A stretch of DNA of 64,000 bases from Xestospongia bergquistia. Its lineage: Eukaryota; Porifera; Demospongiae; Haplosclerida; Petrosiidae. The position numbers were made by a program, and so were the translations under genes. Location: the NCBI GenBank assembly GCA_963965975.1, contig OZ014415.1:3167001-3231000 (forward strand), read 5' to 3'. Shown here in pieces: positions 49,901 to 61,699 of this stretch. Each line of letters starts with the position of its first letter. Position 1 is the stretch's first letter. The notes below the pieces were generated by a model that had not been told where the DNA came from, did no database searches, and worked only from the letters and a program-made list of their open reading frames with translations.

Positions 49901-52900
49901 TCATTTCTTTAATAATTGTCAGACCATCTTTGTATTCCTTCAAAATATTACTAAGACGAGTGACAAGAGGTTCATGTTGACCAGCATCTTTGAATACATC
50001 CTCCGTGATATCAAGATGATCACTGAGAGGACTTAGACCAAGTTGTTTAGCAAGATGAGCTACTTTATCATGGACTAATATATACTCTTCATTAGAAGTC
50101 ATAGCGATGTTAAGAAGCATTTCATTATCTGTGTAGGCAACATCCTTAACAGGTAGAAGCTGTGGATATTGTGAGTCACACTGTACTGGTACTAATATAT
50201 CTCCATCATTCATTCTTGATGTATCATCTACTACCCAGTCTAATATTGCTTTTACTAATGACCATGCTTCTTCTGTACTAATTTGACCTGGTCTATCTTT
50301 AATAGATTGCAGTACAGAAAGTATATGATTTGTAGTAATTTGTGGTTGAATTCCACATTTAGAAAAGAATTGGTAAAACTTTTGTAATCTACTTTGTGCT
50401 ACAAAGACAAAGGGCTCTAGACTTTGTCTGAAGGTAGGATTACTTTTAATAGCTACCATACTTGAGCTGATAAATGTGGATTCACTCTCTATCCATATCC
50501 AATTCTCTATATCATTAAAGGTCTTCTTGTCACAATAATCTACATTATCTTGAAGGTAACTGTAGGTCTGGTATGATAACTGATCTAATACAGCAGACTC
50601 TATTTCATCTTCGTTATTAATTATCTCCTTAAAATGAGCTACAACTGCATCTACAAAAATTTGAGAAGAACTACCAAAGGAACGAGCAATTTGTAATGGT
50701 ACATTTTCTATAAAAATTGCTTGTGAGCCTATTATCATTGGCAATTGCGATGAACTTATGCTTTGCGATAGGACTACTAACTGATTATATTTACTTGATG
50801 CTAAGCCTTGATGAAAGGAAGAACCCTTCCACATTAAGCAAGTAGGATAGTCTTGAGGAGAATTAGTAACTATTGGTAACAAGCAATAACTTTGAGCTTG
50901 AAGTATCAAAGTATTCTGTAAAGTACCATGTCTTGGAGGAAATGAAGTACTAATCACTCTTTCATTGAGGACATTTGGGTACTTGCTGAGATAGCTAAAA
51001 ACTGCTTTGATTCTAGAAATGCTTACATCATTAGATGTAGCTATGCCAGTTTCCGAATACACATGAACACTAGTTATAATCTGTAGTATATCTGTCCCTG
51101 TGATAGAGGTAATAGACTTTAATCCACACTGTCGAAGAGTATAGAAATAAGAAGAAAACTCTGGTCCAGGAAATACAGGTTCATTACTAAACAACTGCTT
51201 CAACATAGCATCTTGAGGATCAAAAAGATTACATGGAGCTTTGAGTATTATTGATGAAGAGACTGGTATGAATGACAAAGTTGATATGGCGTTTTTGAAT
51301 TGCTCAAACAAGCTGGGATATTTCCTTCTCATTCTATCAAAGCTATCAAGTATGCTTCTCATAAAAGGGACAACATTACTACTATTGAACTCTCTTTTTT
51401 GAATTTGATTAAAAGAAATCTGTAGAAGATATTCTACTTCATTCATAAACCTAATGTGCTTAGAAAGCTGTTTTAATAGATTCAGTTCATTGCCATATCT
51501 GCTAATCACAAGAGGAGTGTTGGAAAGTAGGTCTTTTCTCAAATCAAATGACTCAATCTCTGCAATAGCTTTGTTTCCACAATATTGTGTTTTAATAGAG
51601 TTGATAGAGTAATGATTTTCTGTATCTTGAATGACACTAAATATAGATAATTTACAGACTGTATTAATTCTAGCTACTGTGGACAATGTGCTAGATGATA
51701 GAAATGTTTGTAAAGTTTCTACTTCTTTACTAGATAGCTTCACATTTCCCAAATTAAAGCCTTGCATTGCATCTAGTATATCATCTGGATTAAACTGGTA
51801 TAAATATTGAGTCAGTTGACGATGAGTCAAATATGGAAAGCATTGAGCATTAGCTAGCTTAATACCACACTTTTCTAGAGCTACCACTAACATTGAAGAA
51901 GTTGAAGAATAAAGAGAAATGTATACAACTCCACCTTGTTTAGCTAAAGGCATCACAATAGTTGAACCTGATGAGTGTTTTATTGGTATTATCTGCTGTT
52001 GATGGAAGAAGCGTAATTCTTTATCTCGAAGCCACTGCCAGAATATGTCAAGTTGTTCATTAGGCCAAGATTGAGGATTACATAATGGTAAAAGTTTTGC
52101 TACTTCAGAAATGCCTAATACTTTGAGTTGTGTTTGGCCACTATTTGCAACCTTGGTTAAATTTAAATGAGTAATTGGGTTATCAGAATAGACACTGACT
52201 AATATATGCTCTAAACCAGGTAGAAGAGTATGTGGAGTACTACTACTACAAATATATGTTTTAGTAGTACCATATGAAAAATTAGTGGCTTGTATAAACT
52301 GTACAAAGTCTCCATTGAGCAATGGAAGTAGTTTAAGACCAGAAAGGTCATTATACTTGTTGTCACTGAGGCAGTAGTCAAGAACATTAAATTTAGCTTC
52401 CTTAGTCATATACTCATAAGAACCAGAATGTTTTTTAAGTGCTGTCCTCACTTTAGAAGGGGTTAGAATATTGATACTGTGAGTACATTTATAGTACTGT
52501 AAAGCAATCCATTGCTTATGGTCTACTTCTACTAAATTTATGTGGCAATTCAAAATACATTCCTTGACTGGTTGGGGAACCACTTCATTCTTATCTACAA
52601 ATATTGATTCACTAATACTAATCCACTGTCCTCCAGTAATTGGAGTGTATACAACTTGATTGCTATGGAGAAGTAGCATATAAAAAGGCTTTAACATACT
52701 TTGCCAAGTTGTGCATTTAACATGATCTATATCTGGCCAACAACCATAGATAGCAGTATAATTACTGGGATACAGTTGTATTAACTGTAAAACTAAATGC
52801 ACATAACAAGAAGGCAAACATTTCTGTACTAACAGCTTATTCCAAGTACTTTCTTCATCATCTTTCCTCTCCTGTGCTTCCCATTTGAGAGATCGACGAT

Positions 52901-54454
52901 TACTACTGACAGCAAAAGTTCCATTAATGTGAACACTAAATGGAGCTCTGTCTTCAATGGGTAAAGGAAGGACACAAAATATACGACCACCATAACATGG
53001 TGTGGTACTGACTTCAAAAGCTGTTCCTATCCAGGGCAAAACATGCTGCTTCTCTGCTAATTGCATTACCTCTGTGTCCTCACTACCAACCTGATTAACT
53101 ACTATCCATTCGTGCTTACTATGGGTGCTATCATCATGTATTTCAATGCTAAAGTGATTGCAACTTTTAATAACCTTGCGCACACTACTCAGTGAATCAA
53201 TTATAAAAGTGGATTGTACATCACTGAGTAATTTGTGTTTGTGCTGAATGTAGGTATCAGTATCAATACTTACTTTGAACACTGACTTAAATGTGTTATA
53301 GACAGAAATCTCTATTACTTCTATGGAACAAACTGATCGAAGAAAAAGTAAAGTGTACTTTGCTTCAGCTTTAAGAGATTCTAGTAACACTTGAAGCTTT
53401 GATATAGTATAGACCTCATCGGAAAGCTTTGATGGTTGGTTACGAAGTGGAAATCTTAAAAGTGTTTTCCCATGAAAGGATTCTGAAAAACCGCAGATGC
53501 CTTTATAAGGAGCTAGTGTTTCGGGACAATTTGCTAATAGACTTTTTAAGTAATACCCTTTACCAGACTCACTTCTCCATATATGTTCTTGTGGCTCTAG
53601 GAATCCACAGTAGTCCTCACTAACAATTACTGGAAGATCTGAATACAAATGAAATAATATTCATAAGCTATAAATTTACTGAAACTTCCTGTCATGAACT
53701 AATTATATTTCCATGAACAACTGTACTTACCAGTAATGTGATAGACAGAGTTGAATCCAATTCCAAACTTTCCTACTTTGTGTGGACTCTTAGCTTTACC
53801 ACTCTGGTGTAGACTTTGTATACTATCCCAGTCCTCTTTCTTAAAAGGTGCATTATTAAAAGACATTAAGGCTGGACCATAAAACTGAGATAGTTCAACA
53901 TGTTTCTCAGTATCTGTAACTAGTCCATGTGGGAGGGTCTGTAACTGCCGGCAGTCCAGGAAGAATTTGACCTCAGTAGCTCTAGCATCATCAGCATTTT
54001 GAATGACTTCCTGTAATAGACTAGAGGTGACCCTGGGCTATGACAATGCACTTTTTGTAAACCTCGTATATTTATATTGAGTTTTGTGTAAATTAGTCTA
54101 AAAACTTATTGTATTATGATAAACTATCTTGAACACTCAAGTCTGTAATGTTATACTGTGTGATGGAGCAACACTAGATATCAACTATTTGGGAAATATA
54201 TTACATATATATAAGTAATATGTGTCTTAACTTAATCAATGCATGATCTCCTGAATATAGTATGGTCAAGTTATTGCTAACCATGTAGTTAAAATATAAC
54301 TAGCTGGGATCTTATAACAATGTAGTCTATATAATGGGTAAGAAATTACCTTGAATATTTGTCCACTGGGATACTCTCTGAGAATGTTTTTAATCATCTC
54401 GTACAGTGGAGGCCTCTTCTGGCCGAACAATTCTCCCTGCGTTGAAGTAGTCAT
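40923..54454 (-). CDS. SACS-like: Sacsin-like giant chaperone B (3 exons, predicted 4366 aa)
   Basis: Minus-strand exons are 54454-54350 (35 codons, ATG ACT ACT TCA), 54010-53731 (280 nt) and 53638-40923 (12,716 nt, stop TAA). Donors are AAG|GTAATT and CTG|GTAAGT; acceptors are TTACAG|GAAGTC and ATTCAG|ATCTTC. Exon 1 and 2 lengths and phases equal those of gene A; introns are 339 and 92 bp. Architecture is the same. GHKL-type repeats carry NADDARATE near residue 40, NADDAKATE near 1379 and NADDAKATK near 2375, each followed by its glycine-rich motif. The J domain with YHPDK is near 4124 and HEPN runs from about 4218 to the end. The HEPN has RNEVHH where gene A has KNEVIH. The Gly-to-Arg difference after NADDA is also found in sacsin repeats elsewhere, so it need not be damaging. 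The start is set by alignment with gene A; the open frame continues 57 codons upstream without similarity. The role is inferred from sacsin: ATP-dependent, J-domain-mediated Hsp70 co-chaperone activity. Confidence 0.9.
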
Positions 54455-54660
54455 AGCGGATGATGACCAAGTTACTGCGGTCTTAGTCACAAACAATGTC
54501 AATGTCGAATGCAGCAGCTGTGAAGACCAGAGTATTGAAATAACACGAAATGTAATAATATTCATGATTTTGTAAAAATCACGCGCAGGGGCCTTGTCTG
54601 TTCGGAGTAAAGGGCTTGGCAACTACGAGTGGGCATATAGGATGTTTATGTTTACGTGGT
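54455..54660. promoter_or_regulatory. Upstream region of gene B, possibly bidirectional
   Basis: About 250 bp separate the gene B start (-) from sacsin fragment C (+, from 54711). The stretch is locally more GC-rich than its surroundings and contains the 18-bp string at 54551-54568 also found upstream of gene A. Whether it drives transcription both ways cannot be read from sequence. Confidence 0.35.
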
Positions 54661-54710
54661 CTATATGATTAAAAATACGATACAGTAATACCAGTGTAGT
54701 GTTATACATT

Positions 54711-55515
54711 ACCAGAGTGGTAAAGCTAAGAATCCACACAAAGTAGTAAGGTTTGTAATTGGATTTAACTCTGTTTATCATATTACTGGTATGTACAATT
54801 GTTCATGGAAATATAATTAGATTCATGAGAGGACTTCCAGTAAATTTATAGCTTATGAATATTATTTTATTTGTATTCATATCTTCCAGTAATTGTTAGT
54901 GAGGACTATTGTAGATTCTTAAAACCACAAGAACATGTAAGGAAGAGTGAGTCTTGTAATGACCATTGCTTAAAAATCTATTAGCTAGTTGTTCTTAAAC
55001 TCTAGCACCTTATAAAGGCATCTGCAGTTTTTCTGAATCTTTTTACAGGCAAACACTCTTCCAATTTCCAAAAACTCTAAACTTCAAGTTCTACTAGAAC
55101 TTTTCAAAGCTGAAGCAAAAGATATTTTACTTTTCTTGATCATTTTGTTCCATTGAAGTGATAGAGATTTCTGTCCATAACACTCTTAAGCCAGTGTTTA
55201 AAGTAAGTGTTGATAGTGATACCTATGTTCAACACATAACTCAAAAGCAAAAATTGCTCTGTGGTACAATTAACTTAATTGATTCACTGAGTAGTGTGCA
55301 CAAGTTATTTAAAATATTGTTCACTTTAGTATTAAAGTACATGACAATAGTAGTCACAGTAAGTAAAAGTAAATAGTAGTTCAGGGAACACAGAGGTAAT
55401 AAAACTAACAGAGAAAGATCATGTTTTGTCCTAGGTAGGAACAGCTATTGAAATCAGTGCTATACTATGTTGTGGTGGTTGTATATTTTGTGTCCTTCCT
55501 TTGCCTTCTTCAGGA
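54711..55515 (+). pseudogene. Broken sacsin-like fragment C (exon 2 end to early exon 3), head-to-head with gene B
   Basis: Begins inside exon 2 (QSGKAKNPHKV...) and runs through YHIT, a donor changed from GTAAGT to GTATGT, and an intron of the gene B type. The acceptor CAG is mutated to CAT, which would block normal splicing. Exon 3 follows with IVSEDYCRFLKPQEHV, then a deletion of the FPLRNQPSK region, LQVLLELFKAEAK, VFKVSVDSDTYVQHI and FCVLPLP. Multiple shifts are present. It matches gene B more closely than A and has opposite orientation, forming an inverted repeat with 53500-53800. Confidence 0.8.
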
Positions 55516-57439
55516 AACTACTGGAAAACTGATTCTCGTGCTTAATATTTCAGTGATAGTGAATTCACTGTTTGTATTGTTCCAGGTAATGAAGGTCTCA
55601 ACAAATCTGATACCAGTGACAATCTGATAGTGAAACTGACTCCAACATTCCAGATGAACTTATTACTGAGATGACTTGTAATGAATCCTAACACCTTTTA
55701 AAGATGTTTCATACACATAGTTTTTTTTTACTTCAATTCCATAATAGTTTGAGCATTGTTTAATATCATAGTACATTTTGTACCAATTTACTAGTAATGT
55801 AATTAGCACTAATAAGAGTAGGTTAAGTGATACATAACATAATTCAACATTCCATACATACTTCACTTTCATTTTTTCCACCTGCAACATGACAACCGTA
55901 TTCCTGTTAATTAAATCCTAAATTAGTGCAATCATGATATAATGTTTGATATTGTATATGAATGAGGTAATACATCAAGTTATGTGTGAGTTACAAATTG
56001 AGGAATAAGGTGCAAAAACATGGCATTACTATGATAGATAATGTTATGAAGTTATACAATTTAGGTACTCATGACTCATGATCAAGGTAAATCAGTAGTA
56101 CCATACATCCATCTGAAATCATAACAATAACTAAAATTCTCACACTCCAACCTCCTGGGTCCCATAAAATTAACAGGTCAAGAACATGACAAGAAATAGA
56201 AATGATAAGAACTTACATGAATACATGCACAGTATCTAAATGAAGCAACAGTTAATAAAGACCTGAGGTGCATTCAACATTAACAATACAAGATTAAACA
56301 GACTGAAAGGTCAAATCTGATGAAGATTATAAGACTACAGTAGTCATTGAAGTAACAAATTGAAACTCAAATTATGAAAAGTGATCAATAATGAACAGAT
56401 ACACAAAATAAACTCAGACATTGCTGATCAATACAGAAAGATAGGTGATAATATTATAGAGGAAGATTGTACAGTGAGACTGTTCAGTGTAAAATATGCT
56501 AGCATAATATATTATTATATTTGTAAATTTTCTAACCACAGATGACACATACTATTACATATATATGTATCAGCCCTGTATGGTCTGATAGATTATTTAA
56601 TAAAATAATCAAGAAAAAAAGATTTCATAGCAAGATTAATATTGATAATTGTAGACTCTACATTTAACAAAATATTTCATCGTAAACACTAAATAATTTC
56701 AAAAATTTACTAAATTGCCTATAAATTAAAACTTCTCCAATGTTTCCCACTATACCATAGTGTCCATAGTATAGAGATGTTACTACCACATAATTTAGCT
56801 TACTAGGACTGGTATAAATGTCCTTAATATATTTTACTATTTAATGTATATGTTGTTATTAACTAATCAATTATTGTACTATTTTTTTAGTTAGAGATAC
56901 TAAAAGATGTCAAGACAAAGTTAGCTTCCAATGAGTTCTGCAGAGAAAAAACCTAAACATCAAGTAAAGTAAAGTAGCAATCTGACATTGTTTATTACGT
57001 TTACCATAGTAAACATGATACAATGAGTACACTGTACTTAATGTAGAAGTTACCTTTGTCAACACAGGTGTTGTATTATATATCAGTTAAAGTACATATG
57101 TAGTGTTTGTCATTGCATGTTGGTTTAGTTTATATAAGTAAGGTGTGTTCTAATAGTAGTTTGTATAGTGCATTGTTAACAGTTTGATAAATGGAATGGA
57201 TGTGTTACAAGAACATTATTGCGCGTAAATCTATTAACAAACTAGATATAATATTTAGTTGTCTTGTATTAATGGTTTGTCTTCTAGTTAATAGTAGTTG
57301 AGTGCATTTGTCAAAAATAGATGATTCACAATACATCAATGCTAACCACATTTATGTAAGTACAATAGTACATGTTATTATAATTTTTGATAACTCTTAA
57401 TAGTAAAATATATATAGTTATACAAGGTCTTATATATAT
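55516..57439. other. Intergenic, no gene recognised
   Basis: AT-rich sequence with short open frames only. The minus-strand frame 55890-55663 has no recognised homology. No transposon motif was spotted. Confidence 0.4.
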
Positions 57440-57757
57440 TATCCCATAGTATTGATATTGTATGTATAATGTATGTGTTTAGTGAGGTATTTACATATAT
57501 TTTTAGAAGTTGGAGCATCTTCTACAATAGGTCCCTCTACTATTTCAATAATGTTCTCCCATGTTACAGGACATGTCTTAGTGTCCCTCCAACTACTTAA
57601 TACTTAGCATAGTTCTTTATATCTTTTGAGCCATTTTGTAAACTTTCAAGAACATTCTCTTCCACTTGAAACAAGTGACCAAGTTTGTACCATTTGTGTT
57701 TAATTTTTGATAATTGATTGAGTAGATCAACGTTCTCAGGGACTTTCTTCATTATAC
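57440..57757 (-). pseudogene. Death-fold domain exon, with one frameshift
   Basis: After an acceptor (TTGCAG|GTATAATG) in phase 1, the minus strand reads NVDLLNQLSKIKHKWYKLGH, VEENVLESLQNG and DIKNYAK. A one-base shift follows, then VLSSWRDTK and CPVTWENIIEIVEGPIVEDA. The K-WY-LG, helix-rich centre and TW..II..V.GP ending are the pattern of Death domains, common in multi-domain signalling proteins of sponges and cnidarians. The frameshift near 57600 means either a pseudogene or a sequence error. It would form the C-terminal module of the exon series to its right. Confidence 0.6.
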
Positions 57758-57833
57758 CTGCAACATAATTTAATGTGAATTTAAATATGAATAAAGAGCA
57801 AATTTATCTCTGCAAGAGGTCAAAAATGTCAAG

Positions 57834-57973
57834 TTAGGCTCTAATTATTGAGCTTGCTAAAAAAGGCAGAACAATACACAACTTATCAACTTCTTGAAAG
57901 TCAGTGTATTCCTCACTCTTCAAACTCATTTGTAGTCTCATAGTTGAGGGTATGGTCATCTTAACAATGTTAT
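57834..57973 (-). other. Probable exon of the same gene (phase 1)
   Basis: Follows an acceptor (TTTAG|ATAAC) and reads NIVKMTIPSTMRLQMSLKSE followed by EYTDF. It resembles the exon at 60997-61047 (MTKPSTKSQMSTKAY), suggesting an internal exon duplication. The downstream border is unclear; the frame stops at 57834. Confidence 0.4.
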
Positions 57974-58112
57974 CTAAAGGTAAGATAAGAAAACTACAAT
58001 TAAATTGAAGTCAACACACTCTGCACATAAATGTACATAAGAAGCAACATATTGTAGCAATATTGAGAAGGCTTTTTGTTTCAAAAAGATATTAGGTTTT
58101 TAAATCATTTAC

Positions 58113-58249
58113 AAATCTGAATTATTTCTGACAATAATAGTGAACAGTCTGCCTTTAAAGCTTTCATATTCCAAATCTAGTATGTTTCCTTGGTGGATTG
58201 GAATTACCTCAAAAGTCTGGCTAATTTTGTCATGCCTAACCAAGACAGA
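58113..58249 (-). other. Probable exon, 137 nt, unknown fold
   Basis: Bounded by acceptor ATCTAG|TCTGTC and donor GATTT|GTAAAT. Phase 0 reads SVLVRHDKISQTFEVIPIHQ, then ILDLEYESFKGRLFTIIVRN, clearly protein-like. The upstream intron sequence is identical to the one before the 63405-63528 exon. Unlike its neighbours it is open only in phase 0. Confidence 0.5.
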
Positions 58250-58721
58250 CTAGATATTGTCCTTCAGAAGTAGATAGAAATGGATAATAATCTAGTCATA
58301 TCACTTAAAAAACCATAATAAATATTGTTGGGGGACAACTTATTCAGAACAAAGCTCTGGTTCTTAAACAATTACCAATACATAATGAATCAATACAAGC
58401 TAGTCAAATGCAATATTCAATAAATTTGATATTCAATTTATATCCTAACCTTTATCAACAATATTTTAATAAAGACTTGTACATATAATCATATTCAGAG
58501 TAAACACAAACATAGCTGGGCAGTCACATTGTGTCATTTGCAGTCAATAAGAAACCTGTGGTTTGTGTTTTGTGTACAAGCAGTTGTCTATACTAGCAGT
58601 GTGTATGCATAGACCATTTGTCTTGCTTACTAAAAGTATTAGACAGGCTTAAACTCTGAAATTGAAGTATTCAGCTCCTTAATTAAAAAGCCATGCAGGA
58701 GAGCATCTACGTCACACAAAA
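58247..58721. repeat. Left copy of a 475-bp perfect direct duplication
   Basis: Identical, without gap, to 63526-64000 (offset 5279 throughout). The left boundary lies 3 nt inside an exon. The right boundary is unknown because the second copy runs off the window. Confidence 0.95.
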
Positions 58722-58745
58722 TGTAACCTATCTATGTCGTTTTAC

Positions 58746-59013
58746 CAAGAGAATGTACAATGCAGATATCTGGAATGAGGGTTTCTCCTTCATTAATGAC
58801 ATTTAATTTGATACCATTTAAAGTGATCTGATATTAAAATACTGATGCAGTAGTATCACTGGGAGTAGCAAACACTGTAATAAAAGGTATTGTTCCATGA
58901 GGTACTCAAACCATACTCCTCCCAATTTAATAACTGAGTGCATTCTCCTTGTATAAATAATAGTGTTTTATCAGCTATATGAACACCAGTATCATTTAGA
59001 TATTCTAGCTGAT
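58746..59013 (-). pseudogene. Probable exon with ZU5-like start, frame broken
   Basis: Acceptor TATTAG|ATCAG, donor TCTTG|GTAAAA, phase 1 in and out. Reads DQLEYLNDTGVHIADKTLLF, then CTQLLNWEEYGL, a shift, VPHGTIPFITVFATPS, a stop, and LNGIKLNVINEGETLIPD. The W-EYGL-VP-GTI pattern resembles the start of ZU5 domains, which pair with Death domains in UNC5- and ankyrin-type proteins. The identification is weak. The shift and stop point to decay or sequence error. Confidence 0.35.
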
Positions 59014-59059
59014 CTAATATATAAAATATATCAATACAACATTTAAATAGACAATAGTA

Positions 59060-59197
59060 CTGACTTACCAAGAGAAGGAACAAGATAGTTCAACTAACAT
59101 CCAACATTATCTATTTCAGTGAGTTTAACAGATATTTGTGTACTGTCTTCTCTTTTATTTTGATATGATGAATCAGTTTGTTTTAGATCAATTAAAT
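59060..59197 (-). other. Probable exon, phase 1, with in-frame stop
   Basis: Acceptor CTTTTAG|ATTTA. Reads LIDLKQTDSSYQNKREDSTQ, then ISVKLTEIDNVG, then a TAG seven codons before a donor-like TCTTG|GTAAGT. The tail NYLVPSLG resembles the VHSLG tail of the exon at 58746, so the two exons may be related copies. Confidence 0.35.
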
Positions 59198-59528
59198 CTA
59201 AAAGTATGCAAACAGTAATATAAGTATTATAATTGAAGGTGTTCCATGATGGTTTTACAAATTGCAATAGATATACTACATCTATTACCAAGAATTATAT
59301 ATTTCATGCAGGATAAAGTAGAGCATACTTCCTTTCAGAGATCAGGTAATGATTAACAAAAAAAATTTCAATATTAATACCATTAACCTATTAGTTTATT
59401 AGTTTATTTTTTCAATACAACATGTTGATAATCAGTCTAACCATTCATCTGTCAATCTTGTGTCTATCATTTCTCCATCCATTTCTCCATCCATTCATAC
59501 ATAATCAATCAGTCTGTTTGTCCTTTTT

Positions 59529-59608
59529 TTAATTTTGCATATTTTTTGAAGTGACTTCAGCTAAAAGATTGTCCTCCTCTTGTACTATTTGATATCTGCT
59601 AGTACTGA
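59529..59608 (-). other. Possible exon, phase 1
   Basis: Acceptor ATTATAG|TCAGT. Reads STSRYQIVQEEDNLLAEVTS and stops at 59529. It fits in phase after the exon at 60849-60896. Confidence 0.3.
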
Positions 59609-59884
59609 CTATAATAAAGAAAAAAAGAACATTGAATTTATCTTACATTCAATACATGAACAATTGAACATACAAAATCACAATTATATATCCATACTCC
59701 AATATACTATGAAGTACATCTTGTAATATTATCTAACTCAAAGTTTGCAGCTAACAAACAGTTAATTTATTCTGCTATATTTATTAAATAAGCCTTGTGG
59801 AGAGTCATTATGGCCTCCCATGATACACTTATGTATGACAATGAACGAATGAATAGATGATAGAAAGGATAATGAGTAATGAAG

Positions 59885-60365
59885 AGAGGACTAATAGAAA
59901 TATCAAAACATACAAAACAAACAAACTTGACATACTTACAAGATATTATGCTCTCTACTACTTTGTGTTGAAGTATAACTATATTATGAGCAGTATAAAT
60001 ATATTGTGATCAGTATAACTATATTGTGAGCAGTATAACTATATTGTGAGCAGTATAACTATATTGTGAGCAGTATTGTGAGCAGTATAACTATATTGTG
60101 AGCAGTATTGTGAGCAGTATAACTATATTGTGAGTAGTATAACTATATAAAAATTATAATGCTTAAATCAAACAATCAGTTTTTACAATGTGACATGTAG
60201 TTATAGAGAGATGGATGAATGGACTAATAGACAAATAAATAGATGGATAAATAATAGAATGGATAATGATTTAATAATGAATGGACAAACAGACAGACAT
60301 GTCCATACATATAAAGTAAACAAACTGACTGACTTATGAGATATTACATTTTGAGAATAATATGA
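59885..60365. repeat. Diverged direct duplication spanning an exon/donor
   Basis: The segment around 59890-59960 resembles 60270-60365: caaacaaacttgacatactt versus taaacaaactgactgactta, then gatatta in both. On the minus strand each ends an open stretch at a donor-like site; GTAAGT is present in the first copy and altered in the second. Confidence 0.45.
59985..60145. repeat. 20-bp minisatellite (gcagtataactatattgtga)
   Basis: About seven units, several exact, two of them interrupted by a short 11-bp partial unit (gcagtattgtga). The core ends in AT-rich pseudo-palindromes. Confidence 0.9.
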
Positions 60366-60848
60366 ATTTATTTCATGATACTTATTACAAAGGAAACAAT
60401 AAATACCATCTATCTCCATTGGTATATGTGGTTTTTCAAATCTATGAAACAATACTCAACATTAACTGCAATTTGAAATGACCTAGATCTATGTCCAACT
60501 TTTTAACTTGCATGATATTATTAAATTGCCTGATGTATCAATAAATGTTACAGACACTACTGTGTCTAGACCTGACTTTGGCATAGAAATGTATAGATTT
60601 TCTTTAAATTTAAATCAACTACCTTAGGTTGTAGTACACTCTTTTATAGATGATGGTAGACATTACTTTAAGTTTAATTATCAAGTGCTATATGTGTCAG
60701 CACAAGGATTAATACTTCACACACATACAAGTGAGCACAGACATTGTGGTCCTTAACAATCTTAGGACAGTCTGAAACAATTTCCATGCCAAGCATAAAA
60801 AAATTAAAGCTAGATTTAATTTTTAGAACTGTCCTAAATTAAATGTAC

Positions 60849-60896
60849 CTGCATCTTCAGAATAAATGAGTTTCTCTCTCTCTTTTGGCATCTGGT
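60849..60896 (-). other. Possible 48-nt exon, phase 1-1
   Basis: Acceptor AAATAG|ACCAG and donor GCAG|GTACAT. Reads QMPKEREKLIYSEDA and joins in phase with the exon at 60997-61047. Confidence 0.4.
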
Positions 60897-60996
60897 CTAT
60901 TTAAAAGAAGAAAAAGTCAATTATCAATTTTTATAATAGGTTGTATGTAGGTTGATTAGGGCTCTTGTTATCAAAATAGGACTATAAACAGCTTAC

Positions 60997-61047
60997 CAAT
61001 GTATGCCTTTGTGCTCATTTGTGATTTAGTTGATGGTTTGGTCATCA
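60997..61047 (-). other. Possible 51-nt exon, phase 1-1
   Basis: Acceptor CTTTAG|TGATG and donor ATTG|GTAAGC, both close to consensus. Reads MTKPSTKSQMSTKAYI, similar to the start of the exon at 57834-57973. Confidence 0.45.
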
Positions 61048-61128
61048 CTAAAGGATAAGATAAAAATGATATAATATAATAAATAAACAATTAATTCAAC
61101 AGAAATATGCACTCATAACACCAGTTTA

Positions 61129-61690
61129 ATGGCACATGAAGTAGTTGAAAAGGCCCTTAAGGTTGGTATATATGCACTAATTGGAATTAACTCTAACATT
61201 GAAAGCATAAAGACACATAATCCCAAAAGTCATGCACAAGCAATCTCCTCTAGGTCAGCTAGCAGCTCTACCACATCTTGCTACTTCCATGGAGCCCTTC
61301 TACCTTGAGACTCGGTTCTCTAACCGCTATCCTTGTCCAACAGCTCCTGTTGATATATATAAGCCTGACCAGGCTACTGTGGCAGCTGATTGTGCTGAGA
61401 AGATTTTTGTACTAATTGACAAAATTGTTAATAAACAGTTATAATATATAATAGTTGTAGTACAGGGAATTTTTTAGCTGATATGACAACTTGTAGGTTT
61501 ACAGCTACAGTTTTCTAATAAGTATAAATTAAAAGTTAGGAAGCAAAATTAGTTTTTTTTAAAAATATTACTCCATTATTTTTTAGTTGAATATACATTT
61601 TTTATTATTTTCCCCAAAATATTTCTTTTTCAAAAATTAATTCAATAAGTAACAAATTAAAATCAAACTCCAAACCCAAGCAATTAATAT
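61129..61690 (+). pseudogene. Sacsin-like HEPN end fragment E with 3' flank (inverted copy of the gene B end)
   Basis: Reads MAHEVVEKALKVGIYALIGI and continues to ISS. An 8-bp deletion relative to gene B then shifts the frame; the rest (LAALPHLATSMEPFYLETRF ... IVNKQL) is in another frame and keeps the stop at 61442. Similarity to the gene B 3' flank continues for about 240 bp. The J domain and everything before the HEPN second helix are missing. Confidence 0.85.
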
Positions 61691-61699
61691 TCATATAAT

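Noticed and set aside
54455-54622. N-terminal extension of gene B by 57 codons upstream of its ATG
   Set aside because: No similarity to gene A upstream of its start, and the peptide has no recognisable domain; treated as 5' UTR/promoter.
55663-55890. 75-codon minus-strand frame
   Set aside because: No homology, hydrophobic AT-rich composition, no splice partners.
59985-60145. Repeats as a CRISPR
   Set aside because: The 20-bp units are directly adjacent with no spacers; this is a eukaryotic minisatellite.
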